DNA from: Microbacterium ureisolvens
GTDB lineage: Bacteria; Actinomycetota; Actinomycetes; Actinomycetales; Microbacteriaceae
Direction of reading: 5' to 3'
NCBI RefSeq assembly: GCF_015278315.1
Contig: NZ_JADIJE010000021.1
Coordinates: forward strand, 1 to 39,858
Length of the DNA: 39,858 bases
The translations under genes and the position numbers were made by a program. The notes beneath the pieces are model-generated. The model was given only the letters and a program-made list of their open reading frames with translations, ran no database searches and was not told where the DNA came from. Shown here piece after piece: positions 22,999 to 30,605 of the stretch; position 1 is the first letter of the stretch; each line of letters starts with the position of its first letter.

Positions 22999-23442
22999 AT
23001 GAGCGGGACAGCTACGGATGCCGTCGCCTTGGCGTTGGAGCGGCTGCGCGTGGCGGAAGCCCGGCTGGCCCGCAGCAGGCCGGAGCGCTCCGGGCTCACG
23101 TCGTCCGAGCGCAATGCGATGCGGTTCATCGTCGAGAGCGATCGCACGTCGACCGAGGTCACGCCGATGTCGATCGCGACACGCTTGTATCTCTCACCGT
23201 CGTCCGCGACGTCGCTCGTGGATCGGCTCGTCGCACGGGACCTCGTCAGGGTGTCCTCGCACCCGAGTGATCGACGCAAGAAGCTCGTGTCGCCGACAGA
23301 CCTCGACTTCGATCCCGACCGCATCGATCCGCTGACAACGAGCCTCCGCGCCCTCGCCGGTGCCTTGTCCGAGGCCGACGCGCGGGTGGTGGCTGAGTTC
23401 CTTGAGCACGTGGTGGATGCGGTCAACGCCACGCACCCTTAG
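22999..23442 (+). CDS. MarR-family transcriptional regulator
   Basis: The 147-residue protein has the MarR winged-helix: GLTSSERNAMRFIVESDR, TPMSIATRLYLSPSSATSLVDRLVARDLV (helix-turn-helix with the typical LSPSSAT-x-x-(L/V)-(V/I)-DRL recognition helix) and the wing VRVSSHPSDRRKKLV, including the conserved D-x-R in SDRRK. Long dimerisation helices lie at both ends. The ATG is preceded by GGGGGGAGG at 22985-22993. MarR proteins usually repress themselves and an adjacent gene in response to small aromatic ligands. No neighbour here is an obvious transporter or enzyme, so the regulon is unknown. Confidence 0.88.
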   Translation: MSGTATDAVALALERLRVAEARLARSRPERSGLTSSERNAMRFIVESDRTSTEVTPMSIATRLYLSPSSATSLVDRLVARDLVRVSSHPSDRRKKLVSPTDLDFDPDRIDPLTTSLRALAGALSEADARVVAEFLEHVVDAVNATHP

Positions 23443-23614
23443 CGCCCGTGCCTTCCCCTGCGCCGATCCCGACGTCGGTTCCGCTATCCGTTCACGATGG
23501 CGTGTGACTGCTTCCGCGCGGACCGGTGGGTGGCGTGGCCCTGGGCGTGCAGCCTCGTTCAATCGGCCCATCGTGTCGTGACCGTCGAAGGTCAGACGTG
23601 GGATGGTCGCCGTT

Positions 23615-23881
23615 TCAGAGTTCCCATTCCGTGCAGGGGTCCTCGCTGTCGCCGTCGTTCGGGGTGGGATGGTCATCGGGGATGGGGATGCGTTCGATGA
23701 ACACGGGGACTCCGGGGCTGATCAGCACGGACCTCGGCGAGTTCGGTGCGGCGGCGGGCAACTCCACGACACCACCGCCGGCCCGCACTGCCGCTGTCAA
23801 CTCGTCGAGCACGCCGCGCTCGTCCGTCCCCGCGCGCAGCAGGTATGCGTGGTCTCCGATGGTCAGTTCCGTCGCGTACAC
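23615..23881 (-). CDS. Small hypothetical protein
   Basis: An 88-residue acidic protein beginning at GTG: MYATELTIGDHAYLLRAGTD, then ERGVLDELTAAVRAGGGVVE, LPAAAPNSPRSVLISPGVPV and a Pro/Asp/Glu-rich tail. The composition is protein-like (amphipathic strands, a helix LDELTAAVRAGG, a strand VLISPGVPVFIER), unlike the arginine-rich frames on the other strand. A purine-rich GGGAGAGAGAGG lies a little far upstream of the GTG. It sits among other small proteins of the same kind between the two paralogous 112-residue proteins. No function can be assigned. Confidence 0.6.
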   Translation of the reverse strand: MYATELTIGDHAYLLRAGTDERGVLDELTAAVRAGGGVVELPAAAPNSPRSVLISPGVPVFIERIPIPDDHPTPNDGDSEDPCTEWEL

Positions 23882-24033
23882 GATCGCGTCGCGCCTCTCT
23901 CTCCCGCCTGCACGTTACGGGAGGCCCCATCTCGTGTCGCGGGGGTTGCGTCTCCGCGCGGAGTGTGTGTTCGCCGCGTGTCAAGGGGTAGCGCACGGGT
24001 CGACGTTGGCGCATCGTGGTTTCGGAGGTTCAG

Positions 24034-24345
24034 ATGATCACTGCCGATCAGGGGAGCCTGGTGTTCGAGCCGCTCGGAGATGCCGCGTGGAGACTATGCG
24101 ACACCAGCGTTGAAGTCCACGACGCCGCCCGCCTCGTCGCCTACGTCGAACGTGTCCGCAGCACCGGCGGGTATGAGGCGATCTGGGTGGGACTCGGCAT
24201 CCCGCCCAGCACGCACCCTTCCCGCGAAGACGTGCTCCGCACCGCGCAGCTGCTCCGGCACCCGGAAGCCGTATCCACACGGTCCAAGCCGGTCCCGATT
24301 CCGCACCGTGCGCCGGTGAGGTCCGGAGCATCCGGATGGGGATGA
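24034..24345 (+). CDS. Small hypothetical protein
   Basis: A 103-residue protein, MITADQGSLVFEPLGDAAWR, LCDTSVEVHDAARLVAYVER, then EAIWVGLGIPPSTHPSREDV and a basic Pro-rich end. GGAGG at 24024-24028 is five bases from ATG 24034, so I use this start rather than an upstream GTG at 24016. Predicted as a small alpha/beta protein without membrane segments. A strong hairpin follows the stop at 24353-24379. It lies between the two DUF7882-like genes, and its function is unknown. Confidence 0.7.
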   Translation: MITADQGSLVFEPLGDAAWRLCDTSVEVHDAARLVAYVERVRSTGGYEAIWVGLGIPPSTHPSREDVLRTAQLLRHPEAVSTRSKPVPIPHRAPVRSGASGWG

Positions 24346-24352
24346 TCCGCAC

Positions 24353-24379
24353 CACGGCGAGGTCCCGATCCTCGCCGTG
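24353..24379 (+). terminator. Hairpin after the 103-residue protein gene
   Basis: CACGGCGAG (24353-24361) and CTCGCCGTG (24371-24379) form a perfect 9-bp stem with a 9-base loop, seven bases past the stop codon. No T-run follows, as is common for terminators in high-GC actinobacteria. Confidence 0.55.
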
Positions 24380-24430
24380 TCGACCGGAATCTGCGTCGCG
24401 GCTGCCGCCCGCCTGAAGCACAATCGAGCC

Positions 24431-24769
24431 ATGGGAACGCTCCACTACGGGGACATGGACACCCCGATCTGGATCGACGATCATGCCCTCGCGCACCTCA
24501 AGGTCGTCATCGTGACCAAACTGCGCCGAGGTGAAAGCTTCATCGTGTCATGGATGCACCCCGAGGATCAGCCCGGCGGCAGATCCGCGATCTGGCTGGA
24601 CCCGTCCATCCCGTTGTTCTTCACATTCGACGAACCAGAACCACCCCGACTGGACCGCGAATGGTTGCAGGAACTCGCCGACTCCGCCACCTCCACGAAC
24701 GGAATCATGCTCACATCCGAGCACACCGCGCCCCCACTCCCAGGAGATGAAATCGGCGACGCCGCCTGA
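24431..24769 (+). CDS. Small Microbacteriaceae-type protein (recalled as DUF7882), copy 2
   Basis: Also exactly 112 residues: MGTLHYGDMDTPIWIDDHAL, AHLKVVIVTKLRRGESFIVS, WMHPEDQPGGRSAIWLDPSI, PLFFTFDEPEPPRLDREWLQ and a Glu/Asp-rich tail. It aligns end to end with the 22319 protein, sharing ALAHL/TLAHL, VI-x-x-KLRR, (E/R)-x-F-x-x-(S/T)W, GR-(S/T)-x-(I/V)-W-(L/I) and a W-(L/I)-(Q/D)-(E/A)-L-A helix. Identity is well below one half, so this is an old duplication or independent acquisition. The gene stands alone behind a terminator hairpin and faces the phosphoesterase gene on the other strand. Function is unknown. Confidence 0.8.
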   Translation: MGTLHYGDMDTPIWIDDHALAHLKVVIVTKLRRGESFIVSWMHPEDQPGGRSAIWLDPSIPLFFTFDEPEPPRLDREWLQELADSATSTNGIMLTSEHTAPPLPGDEIGDAA

Positions 24770-24829
24770 AAGACAGCGAATTCGATCAACCGACGTGTGG
24801 GCGGATTGCTCGACAGGATACGTAGTCGC

Positions 24830-26500
24830 TCACGACACCACTTTGGAGTCTCCCCTCGCCGGCACCGTGATGGATGCCACCACTTCGAGACGAGGATGCC
24901 GATCGTCTGAGTCCTCGACCACACCGGTGTGCCACGTCATGGTGAACCCGTCGGTGCCGTCCTGCAGAACCGCGATGTTGTTGTCGAACCACGGACCCTT
25001 CACGGTCTTCCAACGAAAGGATGGGTCAGGGACCTTCGCAGAATGCGCGGCGGCGGCGCCCAGCGGGGTCGCTGCGCCGTACGACATCACCACGGAGAAC
25101 CACCGCAGGAATCGGGGAAGGGGGTTCCGCATCGGTGAGCAGACGGCTTGCACGATGCGGCTGCCGTTCTGCCGCTCGACCTCAGCCAGGTACGAGAAGT
25201 GCACGTCACCGGACAGGAACGTCACCGTCAGCGGCGACGGCCCCCGGGCGCCGTCTGCCAACTCCGTCGCAATGCCGGCGACCGCCTGGAAGCTGTTCTG
25301 GAACGCCGCCCAGTGTTCCAGGTCGAAGGCCTGCCGCAGCCGTTCCCCGACCCACGCTGCCGGTCGACCCCACGCGCCTTGCGCGATCGCCTCATCCCAT
25401 GCCTCGACATGGTGCAGGCCCAGCGGCAGAAGGAACGGGAGCGAGGTGGCGATGAGAACGTGGCGGAATCCGCCCTGCATCTGGCGGTCGAACCACGTGA
25501 GCTCCTCGCCGTTGAGCAGTCCCCGAGCCGAGGGAGTGAGATCTCTCGCGACGCGGGAATCCAGGACGATCAGACGGGTGCCATCGAAGTCTCGGGAGTA
25601 GCTCCAGCGGTAGCTGTTCGGGTCCTTGTCGCAGCGGTCCGCGAACTCGTCGAGTGCGCCACCGAGGTCGGGGGAAGCGGCGTCGTGGCGCCCAGTGACC
25701 TGCTGCCACATCTCGTCAGTGGCACGTTCGCGGGGAGACAAGTTGCCGAGGTGCTGGTAGACCCAGTACGACCCCAGGCCGGCGACGATGCGCTCGTGCC
25801 ACCAGGTGGTGGCTTCCATCTTCCTCTTCCAATCGAGCGGGGCGTTCCAGTCATCGCGGATGTCGTGGTCATCGAAGATCATCGCACTCGGCACGCAGGA
25901 GAGCAGCCACCGATTCGCATCGTCCGACCATGCCAGCTGGTACAGGTGGGCGTATTCTTCGAAGTCTTTGAGCTCCTTGCCCGGTTCCTCATGGATGTCG
26001 CGGCGGCTGCGGATGAACGCCTGCATCTGCTTCGTGGTGGAGTCGGCGTACACCTGGTCGCCGAGGAACAGCAGCAGGTCCGGTCGGTCCACACGGCCGT
26101 CGGCGACCGCGAGCGCAAATGCGCGCAGCGAGTCGACGCCATGGGTTCGGTTGCCTGACCGGTCGTGCGGCACGCTGGTACGGCACGATCCGTAGGCGAT
26201 CCGCGGCCGTTGCCCGGGCGTACGGGTGGCGATCACGGACGCCGGGAACTCCGAGCCCGCCTCCGGCCAAACCGGGACCTCGTCGATCTCCACCCGGTAC
26301 GGTGAGACGCGGCCGGGCTCGAGCCGGTCAACTTCAACGAGCGCGTAATGGTGGCCGTGCACCGCGAAGCTGCGAGCCGGCCACGATCGTCCCTCAGCGC
26401 GGACGGTCACCACGCACTGGGCTCGCGTCTCCACCCAGATGCTGGCCGACGTCTCATCGACGTAGCGCAGCATCGGCCCCAACACCAGCGGGGATCCCAT
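24830..26500 (-). CDS. PhoD-like metallophosphoesterase
   Basis: The 556-residue protein has an N-terminal fibronectin-like domain (LGPMLRYVDETSASIWVETR, residues 7-26) and then a PhoD-like metallophosphatase: IAYGSCRTSVPHDRSG, LLLFLGDQVYADSTTKQM, MIFDDHDIRDDWN, LIVLDSRVARDL and FLSGDVHFSYLAEVE. The GDQVYAD, DDHD and GDVHF motifs supply Asp, His and Asn-type metal ligands for Fe/Ca or two-metal phosphodiester hydrolysis. It has no signal peptide or twin-arginine motif, so it is predicted cytoplasmic, unlike secreted PhoD. Its start is about 240 bases from the divergent GIY-YIG-like gene. The substrate is not predictable. Confidence 0.88.
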   Translation of the reverse strand: MGSPLVLGPMLRYVDETSASIWVETRAQCVVTVRAEGRSWPARSFAVHGHHYALVEVDRLEPGRVSPYRVEIDEVPVWPEAGSEFPASVIATRTPGQRPRIAYGSCRTSVPHDRSGNRTHGVDSLRAFALAVADGRVDRPDLLLFLGDQVYADSTTKQMQAFIRSRRDIHEEPGKELKDFEEYAHLYQLAWSDDANRWLLSCVPSAMIFDDHDIRDDWNAPLDWKRKMEATTWWHERIVAGLGSYWVYQHLGNLSPRERATDEMWQQVTGRHDAASPDLGGALDEFADRCDKDPNSYRWSYSRDFDGTRLIVLDSRVARDLTPSARGLLNGEELTWFDRQMQGGFRHVLIATSLPFLLPLGLHHVEAWDEAIAQGAWGRPAAWVGERLRQAFDLEHWAAFQNSFQAVAGIATELADGARGPSPLTVTFLSGDVHFSYLAEVERQNGSRIVQAVCSPMRNPLPRFLRWFSVVMSYGAATPLGAAAAHSAKVPDPSFRWKTVKGPWFDNNIAVLQDGTDGFTMTWHTGVVEDSDDRHPRLEVVASITVPARGDSKVVS

Positions 26501-26657
26501 GACCCCGTTCTACCCGGAATACACCACAGCGGCCACAGATGCCCACCGCGACCGCGCGAGAAGGGCCGCCCAAGAACCGAGGTGCCCGTCGCACCAACAC
26601 CCGCGATTGCGCCGCGAACCGGCATACGCGGGATCGCAGACATCCCGAATGCACCAG

Positions 26658-26673
26658 GATCCCCAAGCGGGCA
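26658..26673 (+). repeat. 16-base motif, copy B
   Basis: GATCCCCAAGCGGGCA, 66 bases before the ATG of the GIY-YIG-like gene. It is the closest match to copies A and D. Confidence 0.6.
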
Positions 26674-26738
26674 GCGTGCGTTAGAGGGGCCGCATCGTGC
26701 CCGCGGATCCCTTGAGCCAGCGCGCCTACAGTTGGGGA

Positions 26739-27341
26739 ATGATCGACGATGCGATCGAATCTCTGATGCGTCCACGAGTCGCGTTCAGTCGAAGTGATGT
26801 GCTCGCTCGACCGTCGGCCGTTCCGGCTCGGCCGGGCCTCTACGCCTGGTATTTCGATGAGTCGTTGCCGGGCGTCCCGCTTGCGGGCTGTCACGTCAAC
26901 GAGCACGGCACCCTGCTATACGTGGGGATCTCGCCCGGGCCTCCACCTGCCAATGGCAAGGCGCCCAGTCGGCAGAACCTTTACAAGCGCATCCGCTACC
27001 ACTACACCGGCAATGCGGAAGGATCGACGCTTCGACTGACGTTGGGCTGCCATCTCTCTGCGACGCTCGGGATCGAGCTGCAGCGCGTGGGTAGCGGGCA
27101 CCGCCTCACATTCACCGCTCCTGGTGAAGCGACGCTGTCGGAGTGGATGGCTGAGCACGCTCGGGTCGCGATCTTGGAGCACGAAACGCCGTGGCTGATC
27201 GAACCGAGCCTCATCGCGGCGGCCTTGCCGCCGCTGAACATCGACCACAACAGCCGGCACCCTTATTGCCCGTCGAACCGAGCGTTGCGCGCGGAGCACA
27301 AGGCGAGGGCACGCTCACGTCCGATCTGGACCCCGACGTAG
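26739..27341 (+). CDS. GIY-YIG nuclease-like protein
   Basis: The 200-residue protein carries PGLYAWYF (the GIY strand as GLY), LLYVGISPGPPP (the YIG strand as YVG), NLYKRIRYHYTGNAEGSTLR with the conserved arginine, and HETPWLIEPSLIAAALPPLNID with the metal-binding glutamate. The full set of GIY-YIG catalytic positions is thus present in a domain larger than usual. NCBI-style names for such actinobacterial proteins are simply GIY-YIG nuclease family. TACAGT lies six bases before the ATG at 26739, suggesting a leaderless message. No partner gene is adjacent. A role in DNA processing is possible, but activity is unproven. Confidence 0.75.
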   Translation: MIDDAIESLMRPRVAFSRSDVLARPSAVPARPGLYAWYFDESLPGVPLAGCHVNEHGTLLYVGISPGPPPANGKAPSRQNLYKRIRYHYTGNAEGSTLRLTLGCHLSATLGIELQRVGSGHRLTFTAPGEATLSEWMAEHARVAILEHETPWLIEPSLIAAALPPLNIDHNSRHPYCPSNRALRAEHKARARSRPIWTPT

Positions 27342-27397
27342 CCTCCGCGAGCCTCGATCCGCTTGCGGGGCCCTGCCCGCGAAGGGAACTGCCACGC

Positions 27398-27413
27398 AAT
27401 CCCCAAACGCGCA
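27398..27413 (+). repeat. 16-base motif, copy C
   Basis: AATCCCCAAACGCGCA, ending 24 bases before the GTG of the reductase gene and 17 bases upstream (from TCCCCAA) of a possible -10, TAGCCT (27424-27429). The most divergent of the four copies. Confidence 0.5.
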
Positions 27414-27437
27414 CTGCGGCGAGTAGCCTGCGGAATT

Positions 27438-28004
27438 GTGGGCCTTCTGATCTACTTCAACACTGCCTCTCTCGATGGATACATCGCCGGCCCGTTCGGT
27501 CGATGGGAGTGGGCGACACCCGATCCTGAAGTCCACGCCTTCGTCGACGAGCTGCTGGCACCCGTCACCACGCACCTCTACAACCTCAAGGTCTACGAGG
27601 CCATGAAGATGTGGGACGACGTCCGGCTCGAAGACCTCTCACCGCCTGATCGCGAATTCGCGTTGCGGTGGCGTGATGTCGACAAGATCGTGTACACGCG
27701 GAAGCTGACATCCGTCTCCACTCGCCGCACGGAACTGCGCGACACGTTCGACGCCGAAGAAGGTCGGCGGCTGAAGGACTCCACTCTCGGGTCCCTCGCT
27801 ATCGGCGGCGGACAGCTCGCCTCCATCGCCGCGCGGGCAGGGCTCCTCGACGAGGTCCACGTCGTCGTAGCCCCAGCGGTCGTCGGCGGCGGCATCCGCC
27901 TTTTCGACAAGACGCTTCGACTCGACCTCGAGCTGTTCGACGAGCATCGCTTCCGCTCCGGCTTCGTGCACCTGGGATACCGGGTCCGGCGCGCGTCGAG
28001 ATAA
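27438..28004 (+). CDS. Dihydrofolate reductase family protein (RibD C-terminal type)
   Basis: The 188-residue protein starts at GTG and reads MGLLIYFNTASLDGYIAGPF, then VHAFVDELLAPVTTHLYNLK, DKIVYTRKLTSVSTRRTELR, LGSLAIGGGQLASIAARAGL and LDEVHVVVAPAVVGGGIRLF. This matches the RibD_C/DHFR-like fold: the SLDGYIA substrate loop, the GGGQL NADPH-binding turn and the (V/A)P-x-x-GGG-x-x-(L/F)F signature. Stand-alone members are NADPH-dependent reductases of pteridine- or flavin-like compounds, with substrates seldom known. Just upstream are a possible -10, TAGCCT, and copy C of the 16-base motif. It does not replace true FolA or RibD, which are longer or fused. Confidence 0.85.
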   Translation: MGLLIYFNTASLDGYIAGPFGRWEWATPDPEVHAFVDELLAPVTTHLYNLKVYEAMKMWDDVRLEDLSPPDREFALRWRDVDKIVYTRKLTSVSTRRTELRDTFDAEEGRRLKDSTLGSLAIGGGQLASIAARAGLLDEVHVVVAPAVVGGGIRLFDKTLRLDLELFDEHRFRSGFVHLGYRVRRASR

Positions 28005-28019
28005 GCCACTGCCGGGAGG

Positions 28020-28154
28020 CTAGCGATCGGTTCCTTCCCGTCGCCGCTGACCTGCCACATCCGGCTTTGACCGGCGGGCCAGCACGGCGATGGTGACGAC
28101 GACGGCGACCAGCAGAATGGCGAGTATCGCCACCGTGGGAATCACCCATTCCAT
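28020..28154 (-). CDS. Small single-pass membrane protein
   Basis: A 44-residue protein: MEWVIPTVAILAILLVAVVV, TIAVLARRSKPDVAGQRRRE and a short basic end. One membrane helix spans residues 4-26 and is followed by positive charges, so the tail is cytoplasmic. No Shine-Dalgarno precedes the ATG, but TACAGT lies six bases upstream (28161-28166), consistent with a leaderless transcript. The longer frame back to 28331 has noncoding-like composition and was not used. Function is unknown. Confidence 0.55.
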   Translation of the reverse strand: MEWVIPTVAILAILLVAVVVTIAVLARRSKPDVAGQRRREGTDR

Positions 28155-28360
28155 GCGCACACTGTAGGCCCACAACACCTTGCAGCAGAAGGGCTGCTCC
28201 CCTGAGTATGGCGGCCGAAATCCGCCGCCTCGCCGCCACGCCACCGCTGTACCGGAGTGCAGCCGCGTTCCATCGATAATGTGTGCCGCGGGTGCCGCTA
28301 GGTGCCTCGCGGGTGAGATTGTGTTCGCCACACCGCGTTTGCCGCGATGAAGGGGCTCCC

Positions 28361-28771
28361 ATGACCGCCAACGACGTCAACACCACCGGTTGGGCAGGAT
28401 GGGGCGTGTTCGCCGCCGTGGTCCTGATCGTCGGAGGAGCCCTCGATGCCTTCCACGGGCTGCAGGCTCTCATCGGCCCCGACACCGCCTACTTCCTGGG
28501 ACAGGTCGGGCTGTTCTCGATCGACGTGCAAGGGTGGGGGTGGTGGCACCTGATCATCGGGCTGCTGCTGATCCTCGTCGGAATCTTCCTGCTCGCTGGG
28601 GCGACCTGGGCGCGCGTGGTCGCCATCATCCTGGTGGCGCTCAACGCCATCGGCCAGCTCTCCCTCATCGCCGTGCAACCCTGGCTGTCGCTGGCCCTTC
28701 TCGCGATCGATGTCGTCGTGATCTACGCGCTCACCGTCCACGGCCGCGAGATCGACGCACGACGCAGCTAG
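28361..28771 (+). CDS. Small four-helix membrane protein (recalled as DUF7144)
   Basis: The 136-residue protein has four hydrophobic helices: GWGVFAAVVLIVGGALDAFH, WWHLIIGLLLILVGIFLLAG, RVVAIILVALNAIGQLSLIA and PWLSLALLAIDVVVIYALTV, with a tryptophan-rich loop between helices 1 and 2. This is a common actinobacterial membrane protein of unknown role; the DUF name is from memory. AAGGGG precedes the ATG at 28361. The neighbours are other small membrane or stress-type proteins, which would fit an envelope-stress cluster, but that is inference. Confidence 0.78.
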   Translation: MTANDVNTTGWAGWGVFAAVVLIVGGALDAFHGLQALIGPDTAYFLGQVGLFSIDVQGWGWWHLIIGLLLILVGIFLLAGATWARVVAIILVALNAIGQLSLIAVQPWLSLALLAIDVVVIYALTVHGREIDARRS

Positions 28772-28956
28772 CCCGCACCGACAGAAGCGCGACGATCCTG
28801 GCTACCGTCGCCGTTGCGTGCACTTGCTGGCTCAGGACCGAGCGGGCATCCGAGTGGGCGCGACACGCGGGCATCGTCCGTGAGCGGTGCGTAATCGCAT
28901 GCGGGCCTGGGCGTAGTCTCGCGATCACGGTCCCAAGGAATCCGGGGTCGCGGTTC

Positions 28957-28976
28957 GGCAGACGGTTGCGTCTGCC
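28957..28976 (+). promoter_or_regulatory. Hairpin just upstream of the SHOCT protein gene
   Basis: GGCAGACG (28957-28964) pairs with CGTCTGCC (28969-28976), an 8-bp stem with GTTG loop, 19 bases before ATG 28996. A possible -10, TAGTCT, is at 28914-28919, so the hairpin would lie in the 5' leader. It could affect translation, or it may be the terminator of the preceding gene. Confidence 0.45.
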
Positions 28977-28995
28977 CAGACGATTGGTGCATCCA

Positions 28996-29382
28996 ATGGG
29001 CGGTGGTTTCTGGGACCTGATTCTCTGGTTCTTCTGGATCTTCGTGTTCGTCGCGTACCTGATGGTGATCTTCTCGATCATCGGGGACCTGTTCCGTGAC
29101 GACTCGGTCAACGGCTGGGTCAAGGCGATCTGGATCATCTTCCTGATCTTCGTGCCGTTCCTGACCGCGCTGGTGTACCTGATCGCTCGCGGCAACGGCA
29201 TGCAGAAGCGCTCGATCGCGCAGGCGCAGGAACTTCGCGCCGCGCAGGACGCCTACATCCGTCAGACCGCGGGCTCGAGTTCCAGCGCTGCGGACGACAT
29301 CGCCAAGGCCAAGAGCCTGCTGGACTCGGGAGCCATCTCGCAGGCCGAGTACGACGCTCTCAAGGCCAAGGCCCTGGCGTAA
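28996..29382 (+). CDS. SHOCT domain membrane protein
   Basis: The 128-residue protein has two membrane helices (WDLILWFFWIFVFVAYLMVIF, about residues 6-26, and WVKAIWIIFLIFVPFLTALV, about 42-61) with a PLDc_N-like arrangement (IGDLFRDDSVNGWVKAIW). A helical linker follows (QAQELRAAQDAYIRQTAG). The C-terminal SHOCT motif DDIAKAKSLLDSGAISQAEYDALKAKALA (about 100-128) is a short oligomerisation helix pair that often ends bacterial membrane proteins. A hairpin lies in its leader, and a strong terminator follows. Its role is unknown. Confidence 0.88.
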   Translation: MGGGFWDLILWFFWIFVFVAYLMVIFSIIGDLFRDDSVNGWVKAIWIIFLIFVPFLTALVYLIARGNGMQKRSIAQAQELRAAQDAYIRQTAGSSSSAADDIAKAKSLLDSGAISQAEYDALKAKALA

Positions 29383-29398
29383 CCGGCATCGACTGCAC

Positions 29399-29432
29399 GG
29401 AAGGCGGCATCACGTGGGGGATGCCGCCTTCG
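29399..29432. terminator. Bidirectional terminator between convergent genes
   Basis: GAAGGCGGCATC (29400-29411) and GATGCCGCCTTC (29420-29431) form a perfect 12-bp stem with an 8-base loop. It lies 17 bases past the SHOCT gene stop and 24 bases from the stop of the opposing DUF1269-like gene. It lacks a T-run on either side, usual in this GC range. Confidence 0.75.
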
Positions 29433-29455
29433 GTGTGTGAGTGGGCAGGTGACCG

Positions 29456-29983
29456 CTAGGAGTTGATCTGCTCGACGACGTCGTCGGCGGACTTCTCGAT
29501 GGCCTCGCGGAGCTTGTCGTAGTCGTCGGAGTCGATGGCCTTGCTGATGCGCTTGTCGGAGCGCTCCAGGGCCTTCTCGACCTTGTCAGCCCACCGGTCG
29601 TCGACGACAGCGACGACCGCCGACGTGCCCGGTGCGAGGTACTCGTCGACGTCGACGCCGAACTGCTTCTCCTCGTGGTTCTTCTTGATCTTGCCGAGGA
29701 TCGCTCCCACGCCGGCGCCGACCGCGGTCGCGGCCAGCAGCGGGGGCGCGAACAGTCCGACCACGACACCGGCGCCGGCACCCCAGGCTGCGCCCTTGCC
29801 GACGGTCTTGTCGCCGTGCTCCTTGACCTGCACCTTGCCGTCCTTGTCGCGGACCAGCACCACGGCGCCGACGATCTCGTAGCCGCCGGCGTCCTGCCCG
29901 CCGCGTAGCGCCTGGTAGTCCTCCGACGCTGCCGCTGTGTCGTCGTACGAGCCGACTACCAGTGCGAGGTTCTTCGTACCCAT
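29456..29983 (-). CDS. DUF1269-like protein with glycine-rich membrane segment
   Basis: The 175-residue protein starts MGTKNLALVVGSYDDTAAAS and then has YEIVGAVVLVRDKDGKVQVK, the glycine/alanine-rich hydrophobic hairpin GAAWGAGAGVVVGLFAPPLL plus AATAVGAGVGAILGKIKKNH (about 70-105), and a C-terminal acidic alpha/beta part (GTSAVVAVVDDRWADKVEKA). This matches the DUF1269/general-stress group in which a ferredoxin-like fold flanks a glycine-zipper segment. AAGGAG lies 8 bases before the ATG. Members are often induced by stress, but none has a firm function known to me. It converges with the SHOCT gene across the terminator. Confidence 0.78.
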   Translation of the reverse strand: MGTKNLALVVGSYDDTAAASEDYQALRGGQDAGGYEIVGAVVLVRDKDGKVQVKEHGDKTVGKGAAWGAGAGVVVGLFAPPLLAATAVGAGVGAILGKIKKNHEEKQFGVDVDEYLAPGTSAVVAVVDDRWADKVEKALERSDKRISKAIDSDDYDKLREAIEKSADDVVEQINS

Positions 29984-30605
29984 CGATCTGTCTCCTTCGG
30001 TTGATCTCGGAGCCGACCGAACCGGCCGCTCCCGGGCTCTGCGTCATCAGGGTGTTGCGATCATATGGCCGAGCCACGTGCAGAGTGAGAGCCCGATCGG
30101 TGAACTTTCGGCGCCGCCCGAACGGTCGCTGCCGACAGGCCAGAAGCGAAGCTTCGTCTCACCCAGCCCACGCTCATCCTCCGGCGGAGTGGGTCGCGCG
30201 CAGCCGGGTCTCGGGTCGGATCCCTAAACGGGCATTGAACGATGAGGGGGCGTTGGCGTGCGGTCGCCGTCCAGGGTGCCGAAAGCCATATGTACGGTCG
30301 CACTGACCGACGGAGGATCGAATGGACGAAGCCTCTACCTCGCGGGCTTCACCGTCCGTTCGCGCTCGATGAGCGTGCGTTTCTGCTGCGTTCTGCACCA
30401 GCTTGGTCCGGCCCTGGGAGTGGCGCTAACGCGCGGCCGATCACGCGTCCGCGCACGGCCGCGAGGAACCGATCTCGCCGAGGTTGCCGATCGCGACCGG
30501 ACGTCGCCCGAAAACGCCGAGGAGGCGCGGCGTGGCCCGTAACCGCAGGCTTGCCGCCGACCTCCTCCCGGTCGTCGACCTAGCATTGCAGCGTCGCGGC
30601 CGGTT
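29984..30605. other. Intergenic region of about 620 bases, no gene recognised
   Basis: It holds the ribosome-binding site of the DUF1269-like gene (AAGGAG on the minus strand near 29992), copy D of the 16-base motif (30219-30234), and GGAGG near 30310 before a 16-codon frame that I do not regard as a gene. The longer frames here (for example 30258-30542) are arginine/proline-rich with noncoding composition. No clear terminator for the giant gene was seen next to 30606. Confidence 0.45.
30219..30234 (+). repeat. 16-base motif, copy D
   Basis: GATCCCTAAACGGGCA, followed by TTGAACGATGAGGGG. It lies in a gene-free stretch. The bases after the core resemble those after copy A (GTGAACGAAG). Confidence 0.6.

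Noticed and set aside
30170..30185. CATCCTCCG as a possible right attachment site matching the tRNA-Ser 3' end
   Set aside because: Only about nine bases match and the flanks do not; chance is likely in a window this long.
30258..30542. Possible small gene with an upstream GGAGG
   Set aside because: The frame beginning right after the GGAGG closes after 16 codons, and the longer frame is Arg/Pro-rich without protein-like pattern.
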